Of a DNA stretch of 64,000 bases, positions 1-12,384 are shown piece by piece. Each line of letters starts with the position of its first letter. Positions within the stretch are counted from its first letter, which is position 1. The stretch comes from Fragum whitleyi (Eukaryota; Mollusca; Bivalvia; Cardiida; Cardiidae). Where the stretch lies: the NCBI GenBank assembly GCA_948146395.1, contig OX411544.1, positions 60,783,856 to 60,847,855 on the forward strand, written 5' to 3'. The notes beneath the pieces are model-generated. The model made no database searches and had not been told where the DNA came from. It saw only the letters and a program-made list of their open reading frames with translations. The position numbers and the translations under genes are program-made.

Positions 1-284
1 TCAAGAAAATCATTCCATAAAAAATGCAGGATTCATGTTGACAGGGAAAATTACATGAAGGCCCCTTTTCCACGATACAGAATGATATTTCTGCAAACAG
101 CTACACCGTATGCATTGTCAAAGGATTTATCATTTACTTAGTTACAACAAAATCCATCGGTAAATGTACGAGTTATCTTATCTAGGAATGTTGCATCTTG
201 AAGGCCCTTTTTGTGTGACACTGCATCATAATGCCAAATAGGAAGAAATATGAGGGAGGTCCATCTTAGGAATATTCCTGAAAC

Positions 285-1150
285 AAGAGGCCCAAGAGGG
301 CCTTATCGCCCCACTGGCTTAAACATCTTTAGGCTTTCCTTAAATAAAGCTTACTTTGAATGAAAACAACACTATTAATCTCTTAAGACCTATTTTATAA
401 TGATTAACTGGGTCAATCCTTTTAAAATTTCAAGGTGATTCCAAATATTAGAACATTCTTAACACATTTAGGAACAATTTAAGGTGGCAATGGACAGCGG
501 CTTCCCGACTCTATAAAAAGGAAATGGGTTTTCGTTTATTTTGCGTCTCTTTTTGCGCGTTTTTAAAAAAGACCGGTTTTCATAAGATTTTGCCTATGAC
601 AATTAACATAGAAAATTGATTGTAAAATTCATTAACTTAGCTTCCTTTTCAGCATTTGATATCAATTAAATGACTAGATCATCGAAATTAACAATAAAAC
701 ATTTTATAAGTGTCATTCAATTAGGAGGGGTCCCTATAAAAAAAATCTTTTTTGCATGAAAAGGTTTGCCGAATTTTTTACAAAAAAAAAAAAAGAAAAA
801 ATGTGGGGTTTAAACATATCGGAAAATAAGAAAAATTCAATGGGTAATTTCTTCAAAATTAGTTTTTTGTGGCATTTTAAAGGGCCACCCAAGAAACATC
901 CTTGCCAAGTTTCATTGAAATCGGCCCAATGGTTTGGAAGGGGGAGATTTTTTAAGATTTTTATTTGTTGAAAATTAGCCCCTCCCTGCCACGCCCATAT
1001 TTGGGGATTCAATCAAAATTTCTTTATATTTTAAATAAAGGGTCACCTTTTGAACATCCATGCCAAGTTTCATTGAAGTCGGCCCAATGGTTTTGGAGGA
1101 GAAGATTTTTAAAGATTTTTTAGTGAAAATAAGTCCCGCCTTCGGAAAGT
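285..1150. repeat. CAAGAGGCCC element with internal CCAAGTTTCATTGAA units
   Basis: Starts AACAAGAGGCCCAAGAGGGC. Two internal copies of CATCCxTGCCAAGTTTCATT plus TCGGCCCAATGGTTT at 895-945 and 1057-1100. Overlapping open frames on both strands here are repeat-derived. Confidence 0.6.
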
Positions 1151-2394
1151 GGAGCTAAAGAATCATTCATATCCAATAATTGTTTTCATAGAAAGAAAGT
1201 ACTTTATATTTTACTGCATGGAACCATTTTTAGTGATTCGAGTGCCCGTATACCCATTTTGAAAGCCTAATCTGATTTTAATAATGAAATCTGAAAGAGG
1301 ATGTCTTAAGCATCCTTCAAGTGAAATTTAATTGCATTCTGACAAGTAGTTTCAGAAAAGATTTTTCTTTTAAAATTCGTTATATGGGACCATTTTTGAT
1401 GACTCGGCAGCCAATAGAGATTATGTCAACTGCCAAAAAAGAAGTCAACGAAGAAAATTGCAAGAGCATACCCAAAGGATCATTCCTGTGAAGAATCAGA
1501 ATTTATGAAGAAGTCTGAAAGAGCATAATTATCCTAAGCAAAATCCCCGTCACTCGACAGCCTGTAGTACCCAAGTCATCGGCCCGATCAGAATTTTATG
1601 AAGAAATGTGACAGAGCATTTTCCAAGGATTATTACTGTGAAATTTGGTTGATTTTTGGCCAGCAGTTTCAGAAAAGAATATGTTTAAAGAAAAGGTTTT
1701 CGGGCGCATGCAAGGACTCACGACGAACATCAGCCATGACTTTATCCAGAGGAGCTAAAAGTCCTAATTCTAGCTCGTTTGGAGACTAGATTCAAAGAAT
1801 TCTTTGATTTTTTTTTTTTTTTTTTTTAGATTTTTCAAATTAATCAATCAAAAGGAGGAAATTCATTTCAGTGCATTGAGTTATGGCTGAAACTATCAGA
1901 CAATGCATAGCTAAAACGGAGAAACCTCGAATGGTGTTATGTGACAGCAATTTGCCTTGTTATGCATGCGTATTGTTCAACATGAAATGTGCTTTCGAAC
2001 GGCGGAGTCTTACTTTATGAAGAAACTAACATCATCTTAATGCACTGTTTGTATGTTTGATTTAAAAATATCTAGAATTTATCGATCACTCTTCGTATGA
2101 AGGCATTATCCGTTGATGACATCGGGTCTCTTTAAGATGAAAATCTTAAGATCGAGCTTTTGATTATTGTACGATTTTATAAGGTAGTCGTAAATTCTTT
2201 CAGAAAAAAATGTCGGGGAGTTAAGTAGACCCGCCCGAACCCAAAAGATAATCGTACAGGTGATCTTTCGCATCTGCACTTACCGATCATCTATCACTGA
2301 GCTAGAATTGGTAGATAGTCCACTATGTACAGTCTATAAAAAGTCAAATCAGCATAACAACATCACTTGTTTTGCTTTGATTTGTTTGTTTTAT

Positions 2395-2579
2395 GCCGCT
2401 GCTGGAGTACCTAACAATGGATTCCTGGTATTTCTCACATCAGCACAACCATCACATCCTTTCCTAGCCTCCAGATTCTATTCTAAATAGTCGGAAAGAA
2501 TGAGTGCCGCCGTCGGGGATCGAACCCGGGACATCTAGATTGACAGTCCGACGAGCTACCAACTGCGCTATGACGGCGG
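2395..2579 (-). mobile_element. tRNA-derived SINE, full head
   Basis: On the minus strand the head (2506-2579) has A box TAGCGCAGTTGG, B box GGTTCGATCCC, a perfect 7-bp acceptor stem (CCGCCGT with ACGGCGG) and an anticodon-like GTC. The body continues to the word CCATTGTTAGGTACTCCAGC. The D and anticodon stems are imperfect, so this is a SINE head rather than a functional tRNA gene. Confidence 0.8.
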
Positions 2580-3479
2580 TATCTCTTGCTTTGAACAAGA
2601 GACTAATAAAGGCCTGAGACGCTGTAATGGCTATAAAGACTTTCCTTAATAAATCTTATATTTCAGGAACTTAATTTCTTACCAAAAAAGTAAGTCGAAT
2701 CCAAGCTTGGCTGCAAGTGCTGGATATCGAACAAATCTAAGTTGAACGAGATATGATTTTGTAAGTATGACCTTAATAATTGACCTTGACTGACGACCTT
2801 GACCTTGGATGATTTGTTTTGTTGAGAGAAACGTTCATGCCAGATATAAGCATTGCGACTTAATTAATGTTGGAATTATAGGAAAATGTTTAGTTGCAGG
2901 CTCACTTTTTATGATTTTTCGCAGACAAACAGGCGGAGAATCAAACAGAGGGTGACCGGCAAAACAATATTAAAAAGTAACCTACCTTGATGATCTTGTG
3001 ATAGCGGATATACAAGTTCACATATGAAAAGAAGTTTCAAGAAATAGTTTTATTGTTTATTGATGTATATTTTTTAAACGTGAATGAAATTCCATTAATC
3101 CAGTTTTCCCATAATTTTTGACGGATCGGCCCTATTTTCGCAATGACCCACTCTTATAACTCTACAGGTATTCTTCGAAAGTTCGATGAAATCATAAAAT
3201 ATTTGTGGATTAAATATTGCATAAACGAGATGTATTTTGAATGAAAATCAATGAAGTCCCCTTTTCCGCGTTTACCCACGGATCGGTCCAATTTTCTAAT
3301 GTAACTTTCAAAGACCCTACAATTCACTTTGGGGAAGTTTCGTGGACATTTAATAATATTTGTGGACTTTATCCTTAAAAGTTATTTTCAGATCAAATCA
3401 ATAAGACTCTTTATCGTTGTTTTCTGTTGAAACTGATTTGATTAATTGTATCACATTAAATTTTGTCAAATGAAAGTTG

Positions 3480-3556
3480 GCCGAGCCGTGGTTGGAACTA
3501 AAGACCGACAGAATGACAGCCATATGCGTTACCGCTGAACTAACCGGACTCGGCGA
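3480..3556 (-). repeat. tRNA-like sequence, second type
   Basis: Minus strand reads CCGAGTCCGGTTAGTTCAGC near its 5' end and closes with a complementary CGGCTCGG, with a box A-like TTAGTTCAGCGG but no clean B box. Most likely a SINE or tRNA relic. Confidence 0.45.
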
Positions 3557-3759
3557 CAGATTGACCAAGGTTTTGAAAGGAAATGTCTTTATGATCCTTC
3601 GATCATCCTGTGAAAGGTGCAAGGAGATCAAATAAATATTTGTAGACGTTATCGTATAAACTAAAATCATTTTAGCGAAAATCCATAGGGCCCTTTTCAC
3701 ATGTTTTGTGACGGAATATCCCCATTTTCGGAAGAAAGCTTCCTTATGACCCTAAAGCT

Positions 3760-6700
3760 TCATAGAGGATATTGAATGAGCGGTCATTGAATACCTAATT
3801 GATTAAACCAGTCATCTATAAACAGACAAAAACAATGTTGTGCCGAGTTTTTATGTTTTAGATGACGAGTTTTATAAATTCGTTATTTTATAAGCACAAA
3901 TTTGTTATTCTGTTTAAAAAATGACCTGAATTTTTAGAATAAATCGTGGAAATTCAAGATATTAATGATTCAAGTTATTCCGCGACACATATAACGCCGT
4001 TTGTGAATTGACGTCACCAAATACGTACTATACATTATGATGTCATTTCACAACGAAAATGCAACAATGCTGTCCGTTCCTAGCTCATTTGCATAGTTAT
4101 TCCTCTAGTGTAAGAACACCCGTGTAATATAAAAAATATTACAATTTCACTCCCGCGGCGTATGTCATACTATAAAATGAAATCCAATAATTTTTGCGGA
4201 CTTCTCAATTTTACAAACGAAGAATGTTAAGAGCGAAATCCACAAGGGCCTTCCCTCGTGCTTTCTGGCGGATTGGCCCCCATTTTCAAAAGGGACCTTC
4301 CTGTTGACCCAACAATCATCCCGTTAAAGCTTCAAGGAAATTATCATGTGAAAGTTGCAAGAAAATCCTGTAAAAATTGTGGACTTGATCACGTAAAGGA
4401 GAACTGATTACAGACAGACGGACGGAAACCTAGCAATCGGCCAGTAGAGCTAAAATGTACATTTTGCATCATTTGGTTAAAAACGAAAGTGGTTGGAAAA
4501 TATATACCGTTGATTTAAAAAGATCTATTGCAGATCGTTAAATAAAAACAAGAGGACAATGTTGGCCCTTTATCGCTCACCTTCGTCTCTTTGACTCCTC
4601 CATTAGCAAATGAAAATGATTATAAATATCAAATGGTCTAACAATCCCTGCATGGGACTGTGAACAGACATTCTAACCAATATTCATGAAGATTGAACCA
4701 AAATGGTGCCTTCTAGAGTGTTCACAAGGGAACCATTTTAAGCATATTTCCACGTCTTCAAATGTATCCTGCCAATTTAAACCTTCTGAAAAAGTTTCGT
4801 GAAGATTGTGCAATATTTGTGGCCTCTAGAGTGTTAACAAAAAATGTTATTAAAGCCCCCTTTCCTGTGTTATGCAATAGATCTTTCCCATCTTCAATAG
4901 GGTGCATCCTTGTGACCTGTCAAAAATTCTGACCAAGTTTCATGAAAACTGAACCATAATTGTGATCTCTCAGGTAAAAACAAAAGTGTCATTTAGGTCC
5001 CTTATCCTATGGATCCTTCCAATTTTCAATAGGGTGCATAATTGTGATATAAAAAATATTGTGACCAAGTTTCATGAAGATTTGACCATAATTATGGCCT
5101 CTTGAGTGTAAACACTTTTTAAAATTGTTGACGTCTGACGACGGATGACTATCTACGCACGACAGATATTCAATGATCACAAAGGTTCACCTTGCGAACC
5201 TTGTGCTCAGGTGAACTAAATAGAATAAGATACACAAAAAGAAAGAAAGCAAGATGTGTTAGCACGGACCCTGAGTGTACTGAGAAGCTCTGCACTACGA
5301 ACCGTTTGCGAATTTCAAGAATTTTGTTTAGGAAGAATGCGCTAAGGGAACCTATTTTCTTTTTAAATGACAAAGCAATTCGACAGCACATGACTGGATA
5401 ATCACTTCAGGAATTTCGAATAGTGGTGACATAGGGTTACATACTGCAATGGACGACAGTCAGCCATATTGACAGACATGGATCTATCACTTTAGCTCAC
5501 CTTGAATCATCAGACAGATAATGCATTCAGAATTCATTGACTAGAATAACGACATATTCACTCACATATTCTCTCGTATATAGTTAGGAGGATCTTTAAA
5601 ATAGTTTGTAGATCTAATTGTATTTAGGATGGCAGAGCTGTTGCAAGTGATCTCTACATAAACTTTAAGACTTGTTCAGCCTTTAACCTGTACATAAATT
5701 TGGGTAGCCATAAGACGTGTGTTAGTAATTAAATAAGAAAAAGAATCATCTCTCTTTACAGATTTTTTTTCTGGAAGTTTGACTTTAAAGAAGGCCTTAA
5801 TTCTTAAAGATGAATTATTATTTCATGGAGATATAAAGCTAAAAACCATACCACACTGTATGAATACAAGAAGCACATTCATTCATAAGAGTGATTAGGT
5901 AATTAGTTTCATACCCCATTGAAATCAACAAATACTCTCTTAACATCTTATCATTCAAAATCATAAAGCAAAAGAGTAAAGATTTGTCCATATTGATAAT
6001 GATTTCCTACGAGTTTAAGTGTGGGTAGCTTACAAAATAGCTGTGTATTAAAATTGTTTTCATTGAGGAATACAACCAAAATTTCAGAATGCAGGAATCT
6101 TAATGGGTCAGCTGATTTTTGTATGACAAAACAGGAAGCTGCAACACACATCTAATGAAAGCTTCCTTTATTTTTAATAAGAGAATGCAGCTCAAGTCTT
6201 GTACTTGTTTTTGTCTGTTATAAAAGATGGCAGTGATTCTCATGCAAAATTATCTTAAAAATCAAATAACAAAACCTGTAACAAGAAAGGTTTGTAAAAT
6301 ATATTTTAATAAATCTATCTTTAATATCTCTTTATAGATATCACAGTTTTAATGTCATGATCTCTTTTCTCAAAATAAAAAAAAAACATCTTTTAAAGCA
6401 AATATGTATAACAACAATCAAGTCTAAGGTAAAGCCTTTGGCCCAATAGCATAACAAAAGTTCAGTGGTAACTCTCGGGCTTAACCATATTTACAATGTG
6501 ACCTACGTCTCGAGAGTGTAATAACCACATTGAATATTTTTGAATTTACACTTGTGTAATTACACTAGTGGAATAACTATGCAAATGAGCTAAAAACGGA
6601 TATCAACTTAATATTTTCGGATATCAATGTTATATTTTCAATGTGAAAATGACATCATAACAGATTTCCTGACGTCATTTTGCAAACGGCGTTGTTTGTG

Positions 6701-6922
6701 GAATAACTTTAATCAATTACTAGCGTAGTCCTGGTTTTATCACAAAAATTAGGTTCATATTATGAATAGAATATCAAATTTGTGCTCTTAAAATAACAAA
6801 TTTATTAAACTTGTCATCTAAAACAGATAAAAACTTGGTGCAGTCTCATTTTTATCTTTTAATAGATGACTTGTTTAATAATTTCAGTATTTAATGACCA
6901 CTCATTCACTATCCTCTATAAA
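3760..6922. mobile_element. Pair of about 0.4-kb inverted arms, 3.1 kb apart
   Basis: The left arm (about 3766-4165) starts CATAGAGGATATTGAATGAG and contains ACAAATTTGTTATTCTGTTT and GCTCATTTGCATAGTTATTC. The right arm (about 6500-6920) carries the same words reversed: GAATAACTATGCAAATGAGC, then CACTCATTCACTATCCTCTA. The interior holds another repeat (4548-5220) and AT-rich DNA; no transposase seen. Could be a long-TIR element or two inverted insertions. Confidence 0.65.
4548..5220. repeat. CAAGAGGACAAT...GTGAACTAAA element
   Basis: Starts ACAAGAGGACAATGTTGGCC and TCGCTCACC, ends AAGGTTCACCTTGCG and GCTCAGGTGAACTAAA. Internal words ACCAAGTTTCATGAAGATT and CCTCTNGAGTGT recur about every 150 bp. 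Lies between the two inverted arms at 3.76-6.92 kb. Confidence 0.7.
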
Positions 6923-8061
6923 TATAAAGACTAACCCCGAGGTTAACACTACTTTTGTTATGGAATTGGGGCTATGTTTTCATATACAAAGATCCTTACA
7001 TTGAGGATAGTAAACCCTTTCCTCCTCAAACAGCCATTGTATGTTTTATAGTGATATTACATATCATTCTGAGGATTGGTTATCTCATTCAAATTGTAAA
7101 GCTATGTACATGTAATTATTATAGACACAAATTAACCCAAAATCCAAGTGCTAAATTTTGGAAATTTTGGGAAAGTTTTGGAGTCCTTGCTGAAAATGAA
7201 GACTTTTTCTTTTTATGTACCCTTATAGCTTTATATAAATTTTGAAATCTTTTGAAATCTTCTGGATTAAGCTCCACAAGGTATTCAAAAGATATGTATC
7301 TTTGGGGATTAACTTTTGAAGACTGTTTCACTTGATGTTTAAGATTTTGGCAAAAGAAATACCAGTAAATATATAAATACTACAGGTTAAAAGAAAATAA
7401 GCACTAGTGATGAATAGTTTGGCATCTAAAAGCAAGAGTATTTTAAGAAAAAATATTTTGGCAATATTGCATTGGCAAAATGAACAGTTAATGTAAATAG
7501 TTATTGTTTTAAGCTTAACAAAATGTGATTGATTGAATAGAAAGCAAAGAGAGAACAAATATCAATGTGATTGATTTTTACAATAAGTGTTTGAAAGAAA
7601 ATTAAACTAAAAAGTGAAATGTACAAACCTAATGATTAATTGTTTAATGATACAAGCATGTCATAAGACTCAACTGATCACTTTTTAAATACTTAGGTAG
7701 ATAATTATAATCCAAAGTATTAAATATGTAGTCTTTCACGTGCCGTGCACTTTGTTGACATAAGCTGTAAAATTCTACTTTGGCTGTGTCTCTTTAGGTA
7801 ATGCAATATACAGTCTCATTGGAACTATAGATAGAGGGGATTTTAATATAAATATACACAAAGAAAAAAGTGTTGCTACATCTAAATGTAAGGAAAATCG
7901 AAAATACGCTCAATAAAGACAGAATGCGAACCCCATAGAATATTTATTTCACATTCTTGGTCGCCAAGTATTTGAACTGTTACATCCTATTCAAAATCTT
8001 GCTCAGTTGTTACATATGTTGCAATAGTAATGGCGATGTTAATATCATTCATCTGATCCAG

Positions 8062-8128
8062 GGTATGGGGAGAAAAGACGATGCCCTGATTGTCGTGGCA
8101 TTTGCATGTGCATTATATTGGCTGTACA
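8062..8128 (+). CDS. Possible first coding exon of an unrecognised membrane protein
   Basis: A plus-strand segment with a CAG acceptor, ATG at 8065 and a perfect GTAAGT donor at 8129. It encodes MGRKDDALIVVAFACALYW then LY, a charged start followed by a hydrophobic segment that could be a signal anchor. Local GC and codon choice are better than the surroundings. I cannot name the family and found no convincing next exon. It would run toward the annexin 3' end, so it could also be a chance match. Confidence 0.35.
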
Positions 8129-8710
8129 GTAAGTGTGTTGATCACTCTTGGATAAGAGACATTTATCAGGTTGAAATCATACCAAGCGTATTCAATGCAG
8201 CCATAGTTAATTGTGAATGAAAAAAATGCTGAAAACATTGTCTTTTTATAATGGCCATAAAATGCATGAAAAAGTAGAAAGGGGAAATAGTTTTGTTTTT
8301 CAGTTTTGAAAATATTTTATTGTGCACAAAATGTGCCAAGTTTCAAAATTTTACTTTTCTACAAACTACTTTGGTGGAAAACGGATGTTGCAATACTTTT
8401 TTCTTTGTGTATGGAAAAACATCCCTGAAACAAACCTTATCAGACAATTCCAATGAGTATCCACCTTAATATTTTGAAATCATTGGTATACCATAAAAAT
8501 TCTATTAGAACCCCATCCCCCTTTTTTGAGGTTGAAATCGACCTTTTTAGATTTAATTTTACAAAATTTTGAAGCCTTTAATAAAGGCCCATCCCAAAAA
8601 AATCAAGGTCACTTCAAATTCAACAGGGATTTTATGCATCTTTTCCAAAATGAAATTTTAATGTTCTGCGCAGATTTTGTTAATTTTTTTGCCATTATAA
8701 CAAATATCTA

Positions 8711-8780
8711 TGACTCAGTGCAAAACAGTTGTAACTGCCTATATGTTTATAGGCAGTTACAATTGTTTCTCACTGGGTCA
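8711..8780. repeat. Hairpin repeat, same family
   Basis: TGACTCAGTGCAAAACAGTT then GTAACTGCCTATATGTTTAT then AGGCAGTTACAATTG and CTGGGTCA. Lies inside a larger AT-rich repeat related to 28414-28560. Confidence 0.8.
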
Positions 8781-9474
8781 TCGATATTTATTGTAGCCTC
8801 TAATAAAAGCACATCCCTTACTTATGGAAATGCAATTATAGTAGAATCCGGGGGGGTTCTATTAGAGCTTCTACTCTATTTTAGTTGTAGGGCAGTATCT
8901 ACATGGCAACTTTCAAAGTGATCAGTCTATGAACGTTTAAAATACTTGATAAATTGCATTAATCATCGTGAATGAATGAAATTGGAAGATGAATTTGATT
9001 GTAGAATCTGGGAATCCATTCATTGTGCAAAAGTTATATCATATAACTGAGGTTGTATTTTTTCGTTAGTGTTTAATTCTTCAATCAAAATATGCAAATA
9101 TAAAGCAGTTTTTTTTTAAAAAAAAGTTTCATCAAACTATATTTCCTATGTATATCACCTTGTCAGTAAATAAAGAGTGTGCAAAATTTCTATTCTTCTT
9201 TTAATCACCAGCAACATCTTTGAACCAGACCTGTCTTATATTCTAAATCAAACTATCAAGATTTGCATCTACTAATTTATTTCAGTTATATGGTATATGT
9301 GATACAAAACAGTGAAATTCACAGTGAACTTATTAAAGATAATCCACAATGTTTACTTATCCCAGAACAATGCATACATGATCTCTTACATAAAAAGGAA
9401 CCTTAAATAAAATCTGTAATCTAATATGAAAAAGTAAGTGTAGGTCTTTTGAGGTCTATATTTGCTAATCAAAC

Positions 9475-10022
9475 TAGACCTGCTGCAAAGCCGACTAATA
9501 CACCCTCCCCCCACCAGGGCTTTGTCCAAATATTAGTGCTGTTAGTGCAGGATGTGTTTGTAACAAATATTGAGAAATCATGTATATGCCTGTGAATGAT
9601 TCTATGTCACTTGGTTCTTAAGTTAGAGTCTGGAAACGAAAAGGTCCAACAAGGTAAAAATTTAACAAAAAGTCATTGTGACCTTGACCTTTGACTTATG
9701 TGACCCAAAAAGGATAGGACACTTTCTTGGGTAATATGCAGCATTTGCATGAAGTTTCAGGATTCTAGGTCACTAGGTTCTCGAGTTAAGAGTCAGGAAA
9801 CGCAAACTGAACAAAGGCTGACTGTGACCTTGACCTTTGTAAACTAAAAACAAAAACGCACTTCCTTGGGTCATAAGTAGCATTTGTATGAAGTTTAATA
9901 ATTCTAGGTCACTTGGTTCTTTTGTTAGAATCCAGAAACGAAAAGGTCTATGGACGGACACATAGATAGACAGACAGACATGGTGAAACCAATATACCCC
10001 CTCTACTTCATAAGGGGGTATT
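9475..10022. repeat. Second, shorter copy of the GACCTTGACCTTTGACC element
   Basis: Starts ACTAGACCTGCTGCAAAGCC and ends ACAGACAGACATGGTGAAAC and CCCCTCTACTTCATAAGGGG. It carries about three internal units. Lies below the annexin terminal exon array. Confidence 0.75.
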
Positions 10023-10444
10023 ATAGGTAAATACCTTTGGTACCACTGAGAGTTAAGGTTTAACAAGAAATTCATAGAGCATTAATTGCCCATGAAATTG
10101 GTCAAGCTATTTTCAAAAGGTTTGATCTTGACCTTAACTTCAAATAAAAAATATGCCAATTGTTGAGAGGTACCTTCATGCCAAACATGATCAGAGTAGA
10201 TTAAAAAGTTTTGAAGTTGGAGGAAAATGGCTAAAGATTCCAAAGATTCCAAATTAAGTCTTTGAGAGACAGACAGTCAGACAGACAGAAATGCAAATGA
10301 ACATCCCTAAAACCATTTTTTTCTCACTTAATCAATGTTGGGGCATAAAAGATTAAAGCAGGTTATTTGGTGAATTTACAACAAAATATATACATGGTGA
10401 AATTATACAAGGTATTCAACCACAACATTGTCTTGTGCTGGGGC

Positions 10445-10567
10445 TTACTTATCGATCACAGCAAGTAATAGTGGCTTGCATTCTCCTTTACATTTGTTGT
10501 TCACTGTTTGATATAGGCTCTGTCCTTTATTCTCTTCGTATCGACTCTTTATATCTATCAAATCAAC
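10445..10567 (-). CDS. Annexin terminal exon, form D (last in transcription)
   Basis: 40 codons plus TAA: VDLIDIKSRYEENKGQSLYQ then TVNNKCKGECKPLLLAVIDK. It joins exon 19 in phase 0 through a TTTCAG acceptor. Its C-terminus (CKGECKPLLLAV) fits the annexin end pattern (xxGdYkxxLLxl) better than form A, so it may be the ancestral last exon from which the other copies arose. Use requires skipping form A. Product length would be 988 residues. Confidence 0.72.
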   Translation of the reverse strand, partial: VDLIDIKSRYEENKGQSLYQTVNNKCKGECKPLLLAVIDK

Positions 10568-12353
10568 CTGAAATATACAAAGCAATTATGGAAAGGAAAA
10601 TCATTTGCTTCAGTGTAAGATTGATTTACATTTCATTGAGTGAACAGCAAAAACTAAATTTTCACAAGTGGCAGGATCAACATTTGTTGTTCACTGTTTG
10701 GTATAGGCTCTATCCTTTACCTTCTTCATATTGACTCTTAACCCTTTCCTGTTTTACAAAATTTTGGACCTGTCCAAATTCAAAGGTTTTGCAGACGAAA
10801 ATTTAAAGTAGATTTAATTTGAAAAATAACCATTCAGTAGGGTAGAAAATAGTGTGGAAAAAGAAGAAATTGCTTGTAAGAAGCAATTTCTTCTTTTTTC
10901 ACAATGTTTTCTCAATCATAAAATTACAGGCACGTAAAAAGCAGGGATTAAACAGCAAAGGGTTAATGTCTATCAAATCAACCTGAAACATACACAACAA
11001 TTACATAAAGGATAAGCATTGGCTTCAGAGTAATATTGATTAATATATCATTGAGTGAACAGCAAAAGTTATATTTCTCCAGTGGCAGGATCAAAATTTG
11101 TTGTTCACTGTTTGATATAGGCTCTGTCCATTACCCTCTTCATGATCTATCAAATCAACCTGAAACATTCGCAGCAATTACATAAAGGATAATCATTTGC
11201 TTCAGTGTAAGATTGATTTATATATCATTGAATGAACAGCAAAAACTATATTTTCACAAGTGGCAGGATCAACATTTTGTTGTTCACTGTTTGATATAGG
11301 CTCTGTCCTTCATTCTCCTCATATCGACTCTTAATGTCTATCAAATCAACCTGAAACATACACAGCAAATCAAGTGGTAAGTATAATACTTTTATAAGTG
11401 CCTATATATTCATAGGCACTTTCAATAGATCTAGTATTTTGCTGACCCCTCCAAAAAAAGATGAATGAACAAACAGAATTCCATATGAGTGCAAGCTCAA
11501 AGCTAATTATTGCTTGAATCAAGTTGAATTGAAAATATAGCAAAACAAGAAAATTTAGTCGTAGATTTATAACAATCTCAAAATAAGTGTCTTTCACAAA
11601 CAAATTGCTCTTATCAATTTTTCTGGAGGATCAGAAAAAGGCTAGGTGATAATGGCCAGTAATTCTCTGCTGATTCCAACATGATACTAACATAAGGCCC
11701 TTGAGAACCTGTATTTCTACACTTGTACTTTCCATCCAAAATATTTGAAACCCCTTTCATCATTGCTTTACATTTTGAGTTTATTTTTTGTACCAAACAA
11801 ACCCTAGTTAGAAAAATTTGTATCAACATCAAGTACACTGTAGCTCCACTATTACACCCTCCATTTTATCGCTGACTCCATAAAAACCTGGGGTTCCCAA
11901 ATCGTTCATAACACTGTTGTTTAAGCCTTAATCAAATTCAAACTTCAGGAACCACATATTAATTGATTATTACATGAAGCCAGGTAAATATTTATTAATG
12001 AAAATTGTTTGACCTACCTCTGACCTAGGTACCACCATTCGTATAAGCTGATTATCATTCACACCCATATTGTTAAAACAGCTCCCTAGTGTTTGTACAT
12101 GGAACTCTACTGGATCCTCAACTGCTTTAGCTGTCAAAAAATATTAAGGTTTTTGCATAGTATAAAACTTTTGTAAATATTGGACAACAGAAGTAAAAAA
12201 ATTTGCCAATACCTAGTGCCCCCTTGTGGGATGCAAAAAAATGAACAAAATTAACCCTCAACAAATCAGTTTACCTCTAACAAAACCAATATGTGAAATC
12301 CAAATGCCCCTGAAACAGGAAAAACAAGATATGTTTGTAAAACATTTCTCCCC

Positions 12354-12384
<31 letters not shown>

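Noticed and set aside
734..1012. Overlapping plus and minus open frames near 0.7-1.0 kb
   Set aside because: Lie inside the CAAGAGGCCC repeat; no coding character in either frame.
11614..11838. Minus-strand open frame as the annexin C-terminus
   Set aside because: No acceptor joins it to exon 19 in phase, and the real terminal exons (VDLIDIKSRYEE) were found further on.
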